A stretch of DNA of 64,000 nucleotides, taken from NCBI GenBank assembly GCA_037178855.1, contig JASJZC010000002.1:3410001-3474000 (forward strand). The letters run 5' to 3'. A model generated the notes under the pieces. That model saw only the letters and a list, made by a program, of their open reading frames with translations. It did no database searches and was not told the DNA's origin. This document shows, in pieces, positions 25,315 to 36,950 of this stretch. The position numbers and the translations under genes were made by a program. This DNA comes from Oscheius sp. JU75. Its lineage: Eukaryota; Nematoda; Chromadorea; Rhabditida; Rhabditidae. Position 1 is the stretch's first letter. Every line of letters begins with the position of its first letter.

Positions 25315-26766
25315 CGACTCTTACTGTTTGCCCGATGGCGCAACTGTCAAGTGTCAAAGAGTTAACCGGTACACTCTCGGCTGCTCAAATAGACATTTCC
25401 ATTGGCAGAACGACGCGATGAATGGGGTCGAGGTCTCTGTTTTGCAAAGGGCCTTTCTGGAGGTGAACATGCCAATTGGGCTGTTTGACTTTCCGATAGA
25501 TTCGGGTCAAACTACAGAGTTTGGTCGTTCTGCATAAGGAAGTAAGTCGAGACGTCGAACTGTTAACTAGTAAGAGATCAAGGATATCGTGGCAGAACCA
25601 TTCTTCTAGTAAAACGGGTATCTGTCCATGCGCCCGGACTTCGGCCGCACTTTGCGCAGCCTCACGCAAATTATAGCTCAGTGATTAGCGCACTGGACTA
25701 TGAATCTGAGCCACCGGGGCTCGGTCCCTGTCGGTGTTTTTTTTTTGTTTTTCTGGAAGAGCGGCGAAGCTGGGATATCGCAGAAAATGTACACTTGAAT
25801 ATGTCTGTCTTCTGTTACAAATGAATGACAATGTTCTTAGTCGGACTGGATTCTATCAACCTTTGTCTAACCTGTGAAGAACAAGTGTTTACTTCCAGCC
25901 GTGTCAGCAATTGTCATCGGCCTGACTCAACTAGTCGCCCACCAAGACGGATCCAATTTCCTGTCCCAAAGGTCAATATTTTCCTTCTGAAACACATTCT
26001 ACAGGAACCTTCTAGAAGTCTATTCCAATATACTGGCGTCGATGCAAAGAGGGCCCATTGTTGATATTCGAGGAGACCGCCGCGAAGTCTGTTTGCGAAC
26101 TATCAGTTCCTAACTCGTGGCAGTGGAAAAAGTTTGGGATAACCTTCCACCGATATGTCAACTCTAGATGTTTGGTCTCGGAGCTGATCAAAGAAGAGAT
26201 TTTCCGGGGAGGTTTGCAGAAAGTTGGGGACAGAGTCTGGAGCATTTTCAAAGTACTAGACTGGACAACTTCACTACTTTATCATTAAAACTGAAAGCTC
26301 GAGAAGCTAGCAGATTCTCGGTCTGTTAATCTGAGACATCTAAGGAAGGCAGTGCACAAAGAATAACAGACATAGAGTGGAGACTTCTATTACTGGAAGG
26401 TTTCTACCGTCTCGATTTGGCAGCACGCTGGCGAACAGATCTGGATGAGGGAAGCCAAAGATTAAAAAAAATACTTATGTTAGTGAGTAAAACCTTTCAC
26501 ATCGCAGAGACGACAGGAACTTTGGATCTTTCCACCAGTGATTCCTCCACCGTATACCCTAGTAGTCCCATTAAAATCAGACTCCGGTCACGCGGCGCTT
26601 GCCCAACTTTATAAAAAGCTTGTAATCATTCCATTTTGCCAAGAAGAGTTGAGATCAAGAGGCGTGAATTTAGAATATGGGCGTGTCATCTTCATTCTAC
26701 TGCCATCTCAGATTATTCTTCTGAGAGCTTCACAGCCATTCCTTGTCCCATGCTTCGGCCTCAGTC
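25315..26766. other. Intergenic, no convincing gene
   Basis: About 1.45 kb between YG peptide 1 and the left arm of the inverted duplication. It has a tRNA-like element at 25668-25746. Short open frames at 26012-26290 and 26538-26807 lack recognisable family features and, for the former, an ATG. Confidence 0.4.
25668..25746 (+). repeat. tRNA-like element followed by a T run
   Basis: Box A-like TAGCTCAGTGATTAGCGC is followed by a tRNA-like anticodon arm and a degenerate box B (GCTCGGTCCC), ending in a run of about ten T, a pol III terminator. The acceptor stem does not pair, so it is probably a tRNA pseudogene or tRNA-derived element. Confidence 0.5.
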
Positions 26767-27516
26767 ACTTCATCATAGCTACTTTAGTATGCAGATCACT
26801 AAAATAGCATGACTGGAGGTGACCGACAGGAAGAAACCTCACTCTATTGTAAGTCGGTTGTCTGATATCTGGATGGACACCGTTCACTTGGAAAAAAACA
26901 ACGAACTGTAGCATACAGATCTCGGAGCTTGACAACTTCCTGTCCCGTTCCAGACTCTCTCCTCTCCTCAAGAACTCACAACAGTTTTGATAAGATCTTT
27001 AATACTGGCAGTGATCGTTTGAGGTATCCGTATCAAAAATGGCTTCATTGCTGAGGGCCGAACCCGGCTGCTCTCTTGCCGTAGACACCATAGGATCCGT
27101 AGTATCCGGGGTAGTAGCCTCCATAAGATCCGTAGTATCCTCCGTAGTACGAGGAGGGATATCCATACGATCCGTAGTAGTACTGGGCGTCGGAAACAGA
27201 GACCAGAGCCAAGACGGCGAGGAAAGCGAACAAGAGAACGCTAAATGGAGATTGTTTGAGGGGAATAGATAAGAACTCACATCTTGGAAGAAGCCATTGG
27301 AGTGGGATGAGAGGGAACAGTTGCCCTCTGGGTTAAATAGTCTTTCGGTTTGTTGATTCTGAGCAAATGTCAGAGTGTCAACTAGGTACACAAGAAGGGA
27401 AGAGATCATTGAAGGGGCAAGTTGGGGTTGAACCAACTTCTGTTGAGAACTGGTAGAAACTGCAAAGGAGTAGAGGAAGTGAAGAGAATTACTCTGGTAC
27501 CGAAATAACACGTGGA
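26767..27516 (-). repeat. Left arm of large inverted duplication
   Basis: Reverse complement of 28871-29584 apart from one 37-nt indel and a few outer substitutions. The inner 600 bp or so, including the peptide gene, appears identical. Carries the - strand copy of YG peptide 2. Confidence 0.9.
27045..27297 (-). CDS. Secreted Tyr/Gly-rich peptide precursor (YG peptide 2, left copy)
   Basis: Two exons: 27281-27297 (17 nt) and 27045-27240, 70 aa. MASSKI and a hydrophobic signal peptide (VLLFAFLAVLALVSVSDA) precede about 35 residues of YYGGYYGSYGGYY-type repeat, then VYGKR (cleavage/amidation consensus) and AAGFGPQQ. Identical to the + strand copy at 29090-29342. The shared 17-nt exon 1 and MAS-K start tie it to YG peptide 1. 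A TATTTAA lies about 40 bp upstream. A secreted epidermal peptide or cuticle component is the best guess by analogy with NLP/CNC peptides; there is no catalytic domain. Confidence 0.78.
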
Positions 27517-28870
27517 GATAAAAGAGAGTAGGTGAAAGGAGGAACGGGCAGCTTGAAGGAAAAGTTAAACAGGATAAGAAAGAGGGGACTAGGAACAGGT
27601 AAAAAGAAGAAGAAACAAGTGAGAGACAGGTTGATACGGAAAGGTTGAGAGGAAAATTAAAACAGGTAACGGTGACAAGGGTAGAGAGACGCAATACAGT
27701 GACAAAAGGCAGAGCGATGAAGCAAAGTCAATTACGGAAAGGGAGGGCAGTGGACAGAGATGTGGCAGATATTGGGAGATTCCGAAGGGAAGGGGGGAGA
27801 GTACAATAGGCTAACAGAGCACGGAAAGCAACAGAGCGCATGAAGTGTCCGAATTAGCGATTCTAAGTGCTAACCGAAAGAGATCACAGATCTTAGGAGA
27901 GAACACGCAGTGGATACTTCTTCTCTTTCGATTATGCTGAAATTGCGACAGAGACTCTTCGACTTCTCCACCGTTTTGCTTGTGCTGTGACTGCCGTCTC
28001 CTACCTCTCTCGCTGCGACAGACGTCATTTGAAAATGACTGCTAAGGTTCTCTAATCTCTGTAGATCTACCCACTCGTCGAAAAGGGAAGTGGTACCTGC
28101 GTCGAAAATCAGAACTTTGATCAGTTCAATTCTTTTGTTTTATGCTGTCGTTCCTGTTGTAACTAGCGACATCCTTTCCTTGAGAAGACGCCTTAAATTA
28201 ACATTCTTGTGCAAGTTCTTTGAAAGTGAAGTGCTGAATGGCCATAGGTAGATCTACCCCAGCTAGTGAACACCTGGTACGTACCTCGAACTGCTCGTAG
28301 TATTGGACACGATGAAAGACGTGAGCAGCTTATCGTGTAGTCCCTCCCACCGAAGTCGGGCTACTACCAAGTGGCAGATTCACGAGGCAGCTGTCCTATT
28401 GGACGTCTCAAGTATTAAAATGTAAAAGGCTACCAAGGGAAAGAGAAAGTAAAATTCACTGACTTGATTGGAAAGCAGAAGCTGACGACTATCTGGAGCA
28501 GCAGCTAACGCTAAGACTGTCTTGAGTCTGTCAGAGTGTCCTTGACAAGATGCAGAATGCGACTCTAATTACCAAAAGTTACATTTTTCGCCGAAGTTGC
28601 TCTATTTAAATTACACGAGAAACATCGAAACGTTTGCTAAAAACGAGCAAACTTTGTACTTTGTTGCTTACCAGAATACTAAAGCCAAGAAGCGGGAGAA
28701 TGCTGCTCGAGTTGCCACCAACTAGTCGAAATAAAAATGAGACGATCTTTTCCTACTCCAGCTCTATTTTACTTTACCGTCAAAACAATCCATTACGATA
28801 TATCGCTGTTAATTCTTTGACCTACATTTTCTCTCTCTCTCCATTGGAAGGAGGATGGGTACGTTTTTAG
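27517..28870. other. 1.35-kb spacer between the inverted arms
   Basis: Contains the divergent upstream regions of the two YG peptide 2 copies beyond the duplicated part. Only one edge frame at 28634-28870 and scattered short frames are seen; no gene is recognised. Confidence 0.4.
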
Positions 28871-29584
28871 TCCACGTGTTATTTCGGTACCAGAGTAATT
28901 CTCTTCACTTCCTCTACTCCTTTGCAGTTTCTACCAGTTCTCAACAGAAGTTGGTTCAACCCCAACTTGCCCCTTCAATGATCTCTTCCCTTCTTGTGTA
29001 CCTAGTTGACACTCTGACATTTGCTCAGAATCAACAAACCGAAAGACTATTTAACCCAGAGGGCAACTGTTCCCTCTCATCCCACTCCAATGGCTTCTTC
29101 CAAGATGTGAGTTCTTATCTATTCCCCTCAAACAATCTCCATTTAGCGTTCTCTTGTTCGCTTTCCTCGCCGTCTTGGCTCTGGTCTCTGTTTCCGACGC
29201 CCAGTACTACTACGGATCGTATGGATATCCCTCCTCGTACTACGGAGGATACTACGGATCTTATGGAGGCTACTACCCCGGATACTACGGATCCTATGGT
29301 GTCTACGGCAAGAGAGCAGCCGGGTTCGGCCCTCAGCAATGAAGCCATTTTTGATACGGATACCTCAAACGATCACTGCCAGTATTAAAGATCTTATCAA
29401 AACTGTTGTGAGTTCTTGAGGAGAGGAGAGAGTCTGGAACGGGACAGGAAGTTGTCAAGCTCCGAGATCTGTATGCTACAGATATCAGACAACCGACTTA
29501 CAATAGAGTGAGGTCTCTTCTTGTCGGTCACCTCCAGTCATACTATTTTAGTGATCTGCATACTAAAGTAGCTATGATGAAGTA
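28871..29584 (+). repeat. Right arm of large inverted duplication
   Basis: Reverse complement of the left arm 26767-27516. It lacks 37 nt present in the left arm (within about 26870-26915); the missing piece is bordered by CAG at both sides, as for a microhomology deletion. Similarity stops just after ATGATGAAGT near 29584. Confidence 0.9.
29090..29342 (+). CDS. Secreted Tyr/Gly-rich peptide precursor (YG peptide 2, right copy)
   Basis: Two exons: 29090-29106 and 29147-29342, 70 aa, identical in predicted protein to the left copy at 27045-27297. Signal peptide, YYGGYYGSYGG-type repeats, VYGKR and AAGFGPQQ are as described there. The two copies are transcribed away from each other. A TATTTAA at 29048-29054 is a likely TATA element about 40 bp before the ATG. 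Confidence 0.78.
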
Positions 29585-29961
29585 ACTCTCGGTAAATGTA
29601 ATTTTGAAGAGCTGGCAAAGTGGTTTCAGAGAGTACAAGTACCGCGCTAGTTCTACAAGAGTTTTGCCGGTGTTCATAACAAGAAGGAACTGCTCCAGTA
29701 TCTAGAGAATAATGTTTTGCAAGTATTGATGGCTCAGAAAAAAAGCAACTGTCCTTCATTTTCACAGGTCTGAGCAGCTTTTCCTCGAAGTTTGCACGCC
29801 GAATTCAAACGGAGAAAAACAGTAGGGCTTGAGAGAAACAGTAGAGAGTAGAAATTGAAAAAAAAACCTTTACTATACAAACATAGACAATACCCTACCA
29901 AATAGAAATCTATAAAAACTAGACGATATGTAGACAATGTGTTATGGCATATTGACCTGTC
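29343..29961. other. Intergenic between YG peptide 2 and ACAD8
   Basis: About 620 bp with the 3' end of the right YG copy, the rest of the right arm (to 29584), and the 3' UTR of the - strand ACAD8 gene. No gene seen. Confidence 0.4.
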
Positions 29962-32309
29962 TTACTCGCTCCAATAGGTCTCCCCGGTGAGCAGATCGCG
30001 TCCGACGATCAGTCTCATGATTTCGTTCGTTCCTTCCAGGATCTGATGAACCCTCAAGTCCCGAAGATACTGCTGCATCGGGTAGTCCTTCAAGTAGCCG
30101 TATCCGCCGAACATCTGGAGTGCTCCGTTGACGATCTGCAACTTACATTGTTTTGAAATATTTGAAGAAAACTGGCATCGAAGCAGCTGTCGGTAGCATG
30201 GAGTTTGGCCATGGCGCACATCGCGGCCTTGTGTGCAGTATCCTCGTCGACATGGCGACACGCGTCTCGAACCATGACTCTGCTCGAATGCAACTTCGTC
30301 GCGTATTCGGCCAACTTGAACTGGTTCCATTGGAAGTCGGAGAGGGTCTTGCCGAAAGCCTTTCGAACCTGGAAAGAGGTGTATTGCGAGGTAAAAGTCA
30401 TGCAAAATGACTTCAGCTTTGAATCTCGCCAAAAAAATCGGACAAGCGGCTACAAATTTGATGTTTTCATTCCAAAGAAGTAAGACTATGACTGGATTTG
30501 TCTGCGAACTTATTCGAGCTTAACTTTCATCAAAAGAGACTTTTTAGGCAGTTTTTTGGCACCAGTAAGTCCTCCATATGAAAAACTCAACAGCCTCAGC
30601 CCCTGCATATCTGGGAAAGTGTTCAGTTAACTTCTACGTTTGAAATTACAGGTGAAAGAAACATGGATGGTAATATAGGGATGTATGACAAAAAACTGTC
30701 GCACAGCATGAAACATTGGTTCTTGACCAGGAGAATCAACTAGAAGTTGCGAATCGTACGTTTCCTCACTCCGAAGACGATTAGTTCAGGTTTATGAAAG
30801 TCAATTTTAACATGAGATGGGCTAGCCGATCTTTGGAGATTTATACTTGTATTCAGTTGATTGGCTTCAGATATTCAACGAGTGCTAGGCAAGAAATCCA
30901 GTACAGAACACGGTACAGTCTATTAGTAAAATAGCCTTACCTTTAGATGACTGATGGCCAAATCCATGCTCTGTTGGGCAGCTCCCAGCGAACAGCTGGC
31001 AATGTTTAGTCGTCCCCCATTGAGACCGGCCATCGCAATGTTGAATCCCATGTTATCCGAGCCGACCTGGTTCGCGATCGGGATCTTCGCGTCCTCGAAG
31101 GTGATGATTCTCGTCGGCTGCGTATTCCATCCCAGCTTTTCCTCCTTCTTCCCGACCGAAAAGCCTTCAGTCCCATCCTCAACCACCACACAGAAGATGC
31201 CCTTCGGGCCGGGCTGGTTCTCGTGCCGCATCATCACCACGTAGCTAGGAGTATGGATCAATAGAATAGAAAAAAGGAACACACTTATTAGAAGAACCGG
31301 CTCCGCTGATAAAGGCCTTGGATCCGTTGACGATGTAGTAGTCTCCCTGTCTTTTGGCAGTCGTTCGAAGGGCGGCAGCATCCGATCCGGAATCGGGCTC
31401 GGTCAGACAGTAGGAGGATCTCGTTTCGAATGTCGACATCTGCGGCAGGAACTTCTCGCGTACTTTGTCCGATCCGTAGGTGTCAATCATCCAGGCACAC
31501 CTGCAGTGCAAAATGACAATTTTTGTTGCTCGTTTATGCAAAACATCTGTACCAAATCATGTTGTCAATCTGTTCAATTGCAAGTTCGGTTTCGATCAAA
31601 CAGTAAGAGAACAATTCTTCAGCTTAAATGTCTCAAACAGACGTGAACTGGATCGGATAGCCAAAATATTTGAAAAGAAATCGACATTTTCTCATCGTCT
31701 GGCTGAAAAAATAAGCGTAAGCTTTGACCACATAACGCTGTCCTTCTATCTCATCAAATGACACCCTTCCAAAACTTCAGCAGTTTTTATGCGTTTTTAC
31801 AAACAGCCTAGATAGGGACAGGTTTGAGGGAGTAAAAGACAGCTAGATGTACCCAGAGATCACCCTCTTTCACATACCCAAACTGGCATTTCAAGCAAAG
31901 AAAAACGACTCACATGTTGTGAATACTGATGTAAGCGGCCGTAGAGACGCATCCAGCCGACAGCTGCTCGAAGATGACCGAAGCGTGAAGACGCGTCAGG
32001 GCTGATCCTCCAAATTCCTCGTTGCAGTAGATGGCTCCGAATCCCATCTCGCCGGCCTTTTTCAGTACATCGACTGGGAAATGCTCTTTTTTGTCCCATT
32101 CTGCCATGTGCGGGTACATCTCCTTCCGCGCAAAGTCCCTGGCCACGTTTTGGACTTCTATGACCTCTGGCGCGAGGCCGATCGAGGCTGAAAATCAACT
32201 TTTAGACTTGGAATTGGCCAAGGAGCTCACGATCTATGCAGTAGGTGTGGTTGAATCGGGCTCCTAGAAGAGTTTGCCGCGCAGCGGACGTCAAATGCCG
32301 GGACAGCAT
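29962..32309 (-). CDS. ACAD8: Isobutyryl-CoA dehydrogenase, mitochondrial (ACAD8)
   Basis: Six exons: 32231-32309, 31914-32187, 31285-31500, 30941-31244, 30177-30368, 29962-30135, 412 aa (human 415). A mitochondrial-type presequence ([20 protein letters not shown]) leads into conserved blocks: [44 protein letters not shown] (FAD/substrate site), [37 protein letters not shown], and [12 protein letters not shown] with the catalytic Glu of the family. Known reaction: oxidation of isobutyryl-CoA to methacrylyl-CoA in valine breakdown, passing electrons to ETF. The intron between exons 5 and 6 (41 nt) works only with a GC donor (GAT|GCCAGT); no GT donor keeps frame and family alignment. NUP85 ends 500 bp upstream. 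Confidence 0.94.
30136..30176 (-). other. Probable GC-AG intron in ACAD8
   Basis: A 41-nt intron with GCCAGT donor and TTGCAG acceptor. Joining here gives CFDIVNGAL, aligned without gaps to the ACAD8 family. Splicing at the nearby GT shifts the frame, and reading through also shifts it. Confidence 0.65.
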
Positions 32310-32808
32310 CTGCAAACCGATTTTGAACGAGGAAAGTGAAAATATGGGCTCCGAAAACGTACGAAATACATCGAAAAATCGGCATTATGACTCGAAATAC
32401 ATTCTTTAATTAAAATTTAGTCTCTGGGAGATCAGAGCCTCGTATCTGCTGCAACAATTCATCAATTTAGACTTTTTTGAGATTCGTTACCAGTAAAAAA
32501 CAGCAAACCTTGTGATATCTCCGAAACAAGCCATCTTTGTATTTTTCTACAATTTGCCGCACAAGAGAACAACGCTATTCGGTCCAAGAGAATTTATTCA
32601 AAGATATGCTTAAGTAGCGACTTTATCTTGAATAAGAGCAACAGAATGAAATGATTTACTTGTTCGGTACTCGTAGTTATAAAATAGAATCATAGGAAGA
32701 TCAATCAACGGGGGAAATCATTAAATGGAGAGGGAAATGAATCACGTGTGATGTAAACTGTCAAGAAAAAGTGCACTTAACACTGTTCTCTGGCCTAGAA
32801 ATGCGTCT
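32310..32808. other. Intergenic between NUP85 and ACAD8
   Basis: About 500 bp, AT-rich, between the stop of NUP85 and the start of ACAD8, both on the - strand. No gene seen. Confidence 0.45.
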
Positions 32809-34940
32809 CTAGAAAACGGCAGACTCGGCAAGTCGCAGCAGGAGCAGCTGTTTCAGTGACAGTACCTGAATGTCGTTCTCTGGAGGAACAAGAAAAAAAC
32901 AGACTCTCTCCTTTTCGCTGTCCTCGTCCGCCTCGTGATCGATCGAGTACTGCTTGAAGAAGGAGAGCAACTCGAAGACGGTCTCTCGCGGGATTGTGAT
33001 GTCTTTCTCCTTGAGTATACAGGCCAGCTGGCCGAAGAGAACTGAATGGAAGTTCGAGGGTACATCCTGGGATCCCACGAGTCCGAGAAGAATCTGGAAA
33101 AACACTATTAGCATACTCTCAACACCTGTGAGAAAAAAAAATGAATACCAAAAACCACGATTAGAAGAGCTGTGTATTTCCAGCTATCCCAAGAAAGCGT
33201 TCCTTTCCAGAACGGTCAGATTTAAGAATCTTTGGTGATTTAGCTTCTGTTTAGAAGGGTGTTTGCTGGCCGATCTGTTGAGGGGGATAGGTAAGCTCGT
33301 TTCTGATCACTTCTCCTTCCAGTTTGCAACAAGCTGTGTTCCCTAATTGCTCGTTCAAAGTTGCCAAAGTTTCTTACAAAAGTTCCAGAAGTAAAAACTG
33401 CTAGTTGCTCGTCAAAAGACTCTAGTTTCAAGTCTCAAGACAAAAACACGCTTTCAGGCTGTCCACAAGAGCAAAGAATGAGCTGCAAACCTGCGACGAG
33501 GACTGACAGTCTCCATAGTAGAGCATCGTGTAATAGCGATAGTAATGGAGGAGGAAGGAGAGAGACGGCGATCGAAGAACCATATCACCAAGGGTGTCAA
33601 TGACGCTCAGCTGGCTGATTTCCTTCTCAGAAGCTCTCCAGACAATTCTGAATTGTGAAACTATAAGGCTTCAATAGAAAAACGGACGTATTCACAGCCA
33701 AATCGAGCGTCTTGCTCTGTTCCTTGCGAAGAGCCCACGTCAAGGCGGGAGCCCAGGATTCGGCTCTAAGATACTTGTTCGTCATGGTGTTGATTATGCA
33801 CGTTCGGGCATCTTCCAATTCGTGTTCTTGACATAATTTGAGCAGTTTTTCAGCCGTCTCCTCGTCATCGATGAGCATCGAGCAGATGAGCGACTCGATT
33901 CGCAGTTTGCCGTCTACGTCGCATTGCAGCAGATACGAGGCTCCGATCTCCCAGAGGCTAAGTTTTCGGTGAAGAAACGAAAATGTGAGGAAACCTACTC
34001 GCTGTTGACAAAGAGCATGGTGCCGTAGCTTTCTAGCAACGAGTTGCGGATCTTATAGATCGGGTTCTCGTAGGATTCGCAACAGAACATCGTGTCGACG
34101 AGGTGGAGCGACAGCCATGGATTGGCTACCAGGTCCTGGAAATGAAAGTAAACATTAGAGCGGAACGATGTCTGTGATCTTCCGACAGCAGTTTGTGCAA
34201 GTGGACTGTCGGATCGTTCTTCGAATCCAGTTTCTCCGACTATTAAGCCAAAAAATGGAAGGAGCATGCTCCAATTGCGGGTCTAACATGTCTTCTTGCC
34301 AATTGGAGCAAAGGACAATAGATCGAGCGCAGTCGATGATATGATAGCTTCAGGAACACAAGAACGGACAGGAGCACAATGTAAGAAGCAGACAGATTGC
34401 TAACACAAATTGACAGCACACGTTGGCACAAAGACTAGTTCAAAGAGCATGATAAGAGAAGAACCGAGGCACGACGAGATAGAACAAAAGGCTTGTTGAC
34501 AGAGGGAGAGAATGAGTATACTGGATGAAAATACAGCTGGACAGATGAATATCGAGCAAATGTCACCTGAAGTACTGAAATATCTCCGAGATTGAAGACG
34601 GCAAAGAATGGGTCGAGATCATCCGTGTTTTCCGTCCTCTTTATCATCTGCTTCTTCTGCTGCACCTTCTTGAACAACTCCCGTACTTCCTCGGCGATCG
34701 GGCCCAGCGTGTTATAGGCGGCGGTCGGATGACGAATCAGCACGTAAAAGGGCATCAGATGCCACCATTCTGATAGAACAGTTTCGGCCACTCGACTGAA
34801 AGTCACATCGTCGCCGTCCAGAAGTCGAGCCAGGAAGTCAATGTTGCGATTGGACTGGAACTTTCTGCTATCGAGTAGCGACTTGAGCGAGTCCTGCCAG
34901 GCGAAGAATTTGAGAATCTGGATTGGAAAATGCAATATTT

Positions 34941-34989
<49 letters not shown>

Positions 34990-35776
34990 AACAAACCTGT
35001 GTCTCATCCTGTAGCCATTCGGTATCGAAGCTCTCCAGATGTTGAATGAAAAGGCGTCCGGCCGTGTCTCCTCTCAAAAGACGCAGAAAAGTGACGCATT
35101 CGTCGAAACGGCAGCACAGGAGACTGACAACGACGGCTCGCCAATAGTTTCCCTCGTCGATCGAGACGCCGTTCTCGTACTCCTCGGTGGCTGTCTTGGC
35201 TATGATGTGACAGAAGACGAAGCTCTCGTGCGCCCAATTGACTAGATCTAGTGCGATTGGCAGATCTGAAAATTTCTTGTTAGAATGGCGAAAAATTAGC
35301 AAGATCACCGCCGGTTTTGAGAAACATGCACTCGTAAATGGCCCAAAGAGTCGCGTCGCGCATATGCTGGTCGTCCGGGTCCGTGACATTGGCTGCACTT
35401 CGCAGCACGCTTCTGTACTTCTGGGAGAGATACAGGCTGCTGAAATTGTTAAACTGATGACAAAAAGTGGGGGAACCAACTCTGTATTGTCGAGTTTCCT
35501 CGAACTGGCCAGGCTCTCGTGGCATTCCCCGAAAATGCTGTGCATCTCGACGACCAGCGTTCGAATCTTCTCGTCGAGAAAAAGATCCTTCGTTCGCGTC
35601 GATCGAATTGTCAGATTCTTTACCTTTCCCTGTGTTGGAACTGAAAACACATTATTTTCAGCTATAATGAATGAACCTTGAAAAGTGTCGATGTAGCCGC
35701 CGACGTCGGAAGCAACATCCATCATGCAAGAGTCGTGGACTGCGAACGCATGATAATGCGACGCCTTTTTCTGCAT
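32809..35776 (-). CDS. NUP85: NUP85, Y-complex nucleoporin
   Basis: Nine exons: 35677-35776, 35481-35640, 35309-35439, 34997-35265, 34567-34917, 33999-34135, 33688-33957, 33491-33647, 32809-33093, in phase, 619 aa (human about 656). An all-helical protein. Landmarks: YRSVLRSAANV; EWWHLMPFYVLIRHPTAAY, matching the NWYHFLVTRLLYSNPT block of human NUP85; LFVNSDLWEIGASYLLQCD; IDTLGDMVL; LSLKQLLLLRLAES. Known role: scaffold of the Nup107-160 Y complex on both faces of the nuclear pore. The chosen ATG follows TTTCAGAGCAGAA, a possible trans-splice site; longer upstream frames lack ATG. Intron 4 carries a 46-nt T tract. The Rac gene ends 320 bp upstream on the same strand. Confidence 0.88.
34942..34987. 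repeat. 46-nt homopolymer A tract (T on the NUP85 strand)
   Basis: An uninterrupted run of 46 A on the + strand fills most of the 79-nt NUP85 intron 4, close to the donor side. Length polymorphism or assembly error is likely here. Confidence 0.9.
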
Positions 35777-36095
35777 TTCTGCTCTGAAATTCTGTTGTCT
35801 GAAGGAAAACGAGAAGATTTCATGGAGAAACTGGAAAAAGGGCCAAGGGGTTTTTTGGAAAGACTCGGTTCGAAGAAGTACGCAATCGCGTCCGAAACTG
35901 GCTTCAAACGACAAGAAATTCCCTTGGATTCTTAGCCAAACTTATTTTTTAGAAAACATTCGCAAAGCAACAAAAGAGATTTATGCATATGCACGTAGAA
36001 AAAGAGACTATGACACGCAAAAAATGGACACAAACAACCCGGGTGAAAAAGTGATGAGATGGGAAATAATAAGAATAGGAAAATGGAGAGATGGA
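35777..36095. other. Intergenic between Rac and NUP85
   Basis: About 320 bp. It contains TTCAG acceptor-like sites next to the NUP85 start and the Rac 3' UTR. No gene seen. Confidence 0.4.
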
Positions 36096-36796
36096 TCACA
36101 AGATGGTGCAGCGTTTCTTCTTTTTTGGCTTTTCGGAACGGAAGAGGACAGCACGGATGGCCTCATCGAAGACCTTCTTGAGGGCTTCCTGAGTAAGCGC
36201 ACTACATTCCACGTAGGTGACGGCTTTGATCTCCCTGGCCAGACTGTTCCCCTGCACCGTGCTGATCGGGCTCATTCGTCTCTCGTACAGCCTAAAATTA
36301 TTTGTTTTGACACAAACAAGAAGAAGTACAAACCAGTCAATGGTGCGTCTTTCTCTTCTGAGATCTGCCTTGGTTCCGACGAGAATAATTGGAGTAGTTG
36401 GGCAATGTTGCGATATTTCGGGGTACCTAAACTTGTTGCAAAACTGAAGAGAAGGAAAGGCACACCATTTGGCGCGGATATTTTCGAAGCTGACAGGATT
36501 AACGAGGGAAAAACAGAGAAGGAAGACGTCGGATTGCGGGTATGAAAGAGGCCTCAGACGATCATAGTCCTCCTGTCCAGCCGTGTCCCAGAGGCCCAAA
36601 TTGATCGGTCTGCCCTCGACCATCACGTTGGCAGCATAGTTGTCGAATATCGTCGGGTTGTATTCTCCTGAAAGCAGCTGATTTATGCAGGGCTTCAAAA
36701 GAACAAACCTCCAAAACTGTTTGTCGTGTACGAGATGAGGAGTGACGTTTTTCCTACGCCTCCATCCCCGACAACGACCACTTTCAAAGCCTGCAT
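36096..36796 (-). CDS. rac: Rac-type Rho GTPase with CTIL prenylation box
   Basis: Four exons: 36709-36796, 36466-36667, 36334-36426, 36096-36291, exactly 192 aa like Rac1. P-loop GDGGVGKTS, switch I NPTIFDNY, switch [20 protein letters not shown], base-specifying VGTKADL and ECSALT, a polybasic tail PKKKKRC and the CAAX box CTIL (geranylgeranylation expected). The [18 protein letters not shown] block and the insert region place it in the Rac group (CED-10/MIG-2/RAC-2), controlling actin and migration at the plasma membrane. Two unusual residues: Gly where Rac proteins have Ala13, and Asn at the usual Ile33 in the effector loop. The CPG-like gene ends 154 bp upstream. Confidence 0.92.
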
Positions 36797-36950
36797 CAAA
36801 ACGACTGGAAGACCGATTTTGACAAGTTTTTAGACTCAAAGATAGTCAGACTAGATCGAGAGCAAGGTTTCTACAACAAACAAAGCATAGATAAAAAATT
36901 TATTTGTGTATCAAAGTACAAATTGAGAAAAATATAAAGTCTACAAGGAA

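Noticed and set aside
25668-25746. Functional tRNA gene
   Set aside because: Box A and a T terminator are present, but the acceptor stem does not pair and box B is degenerate.
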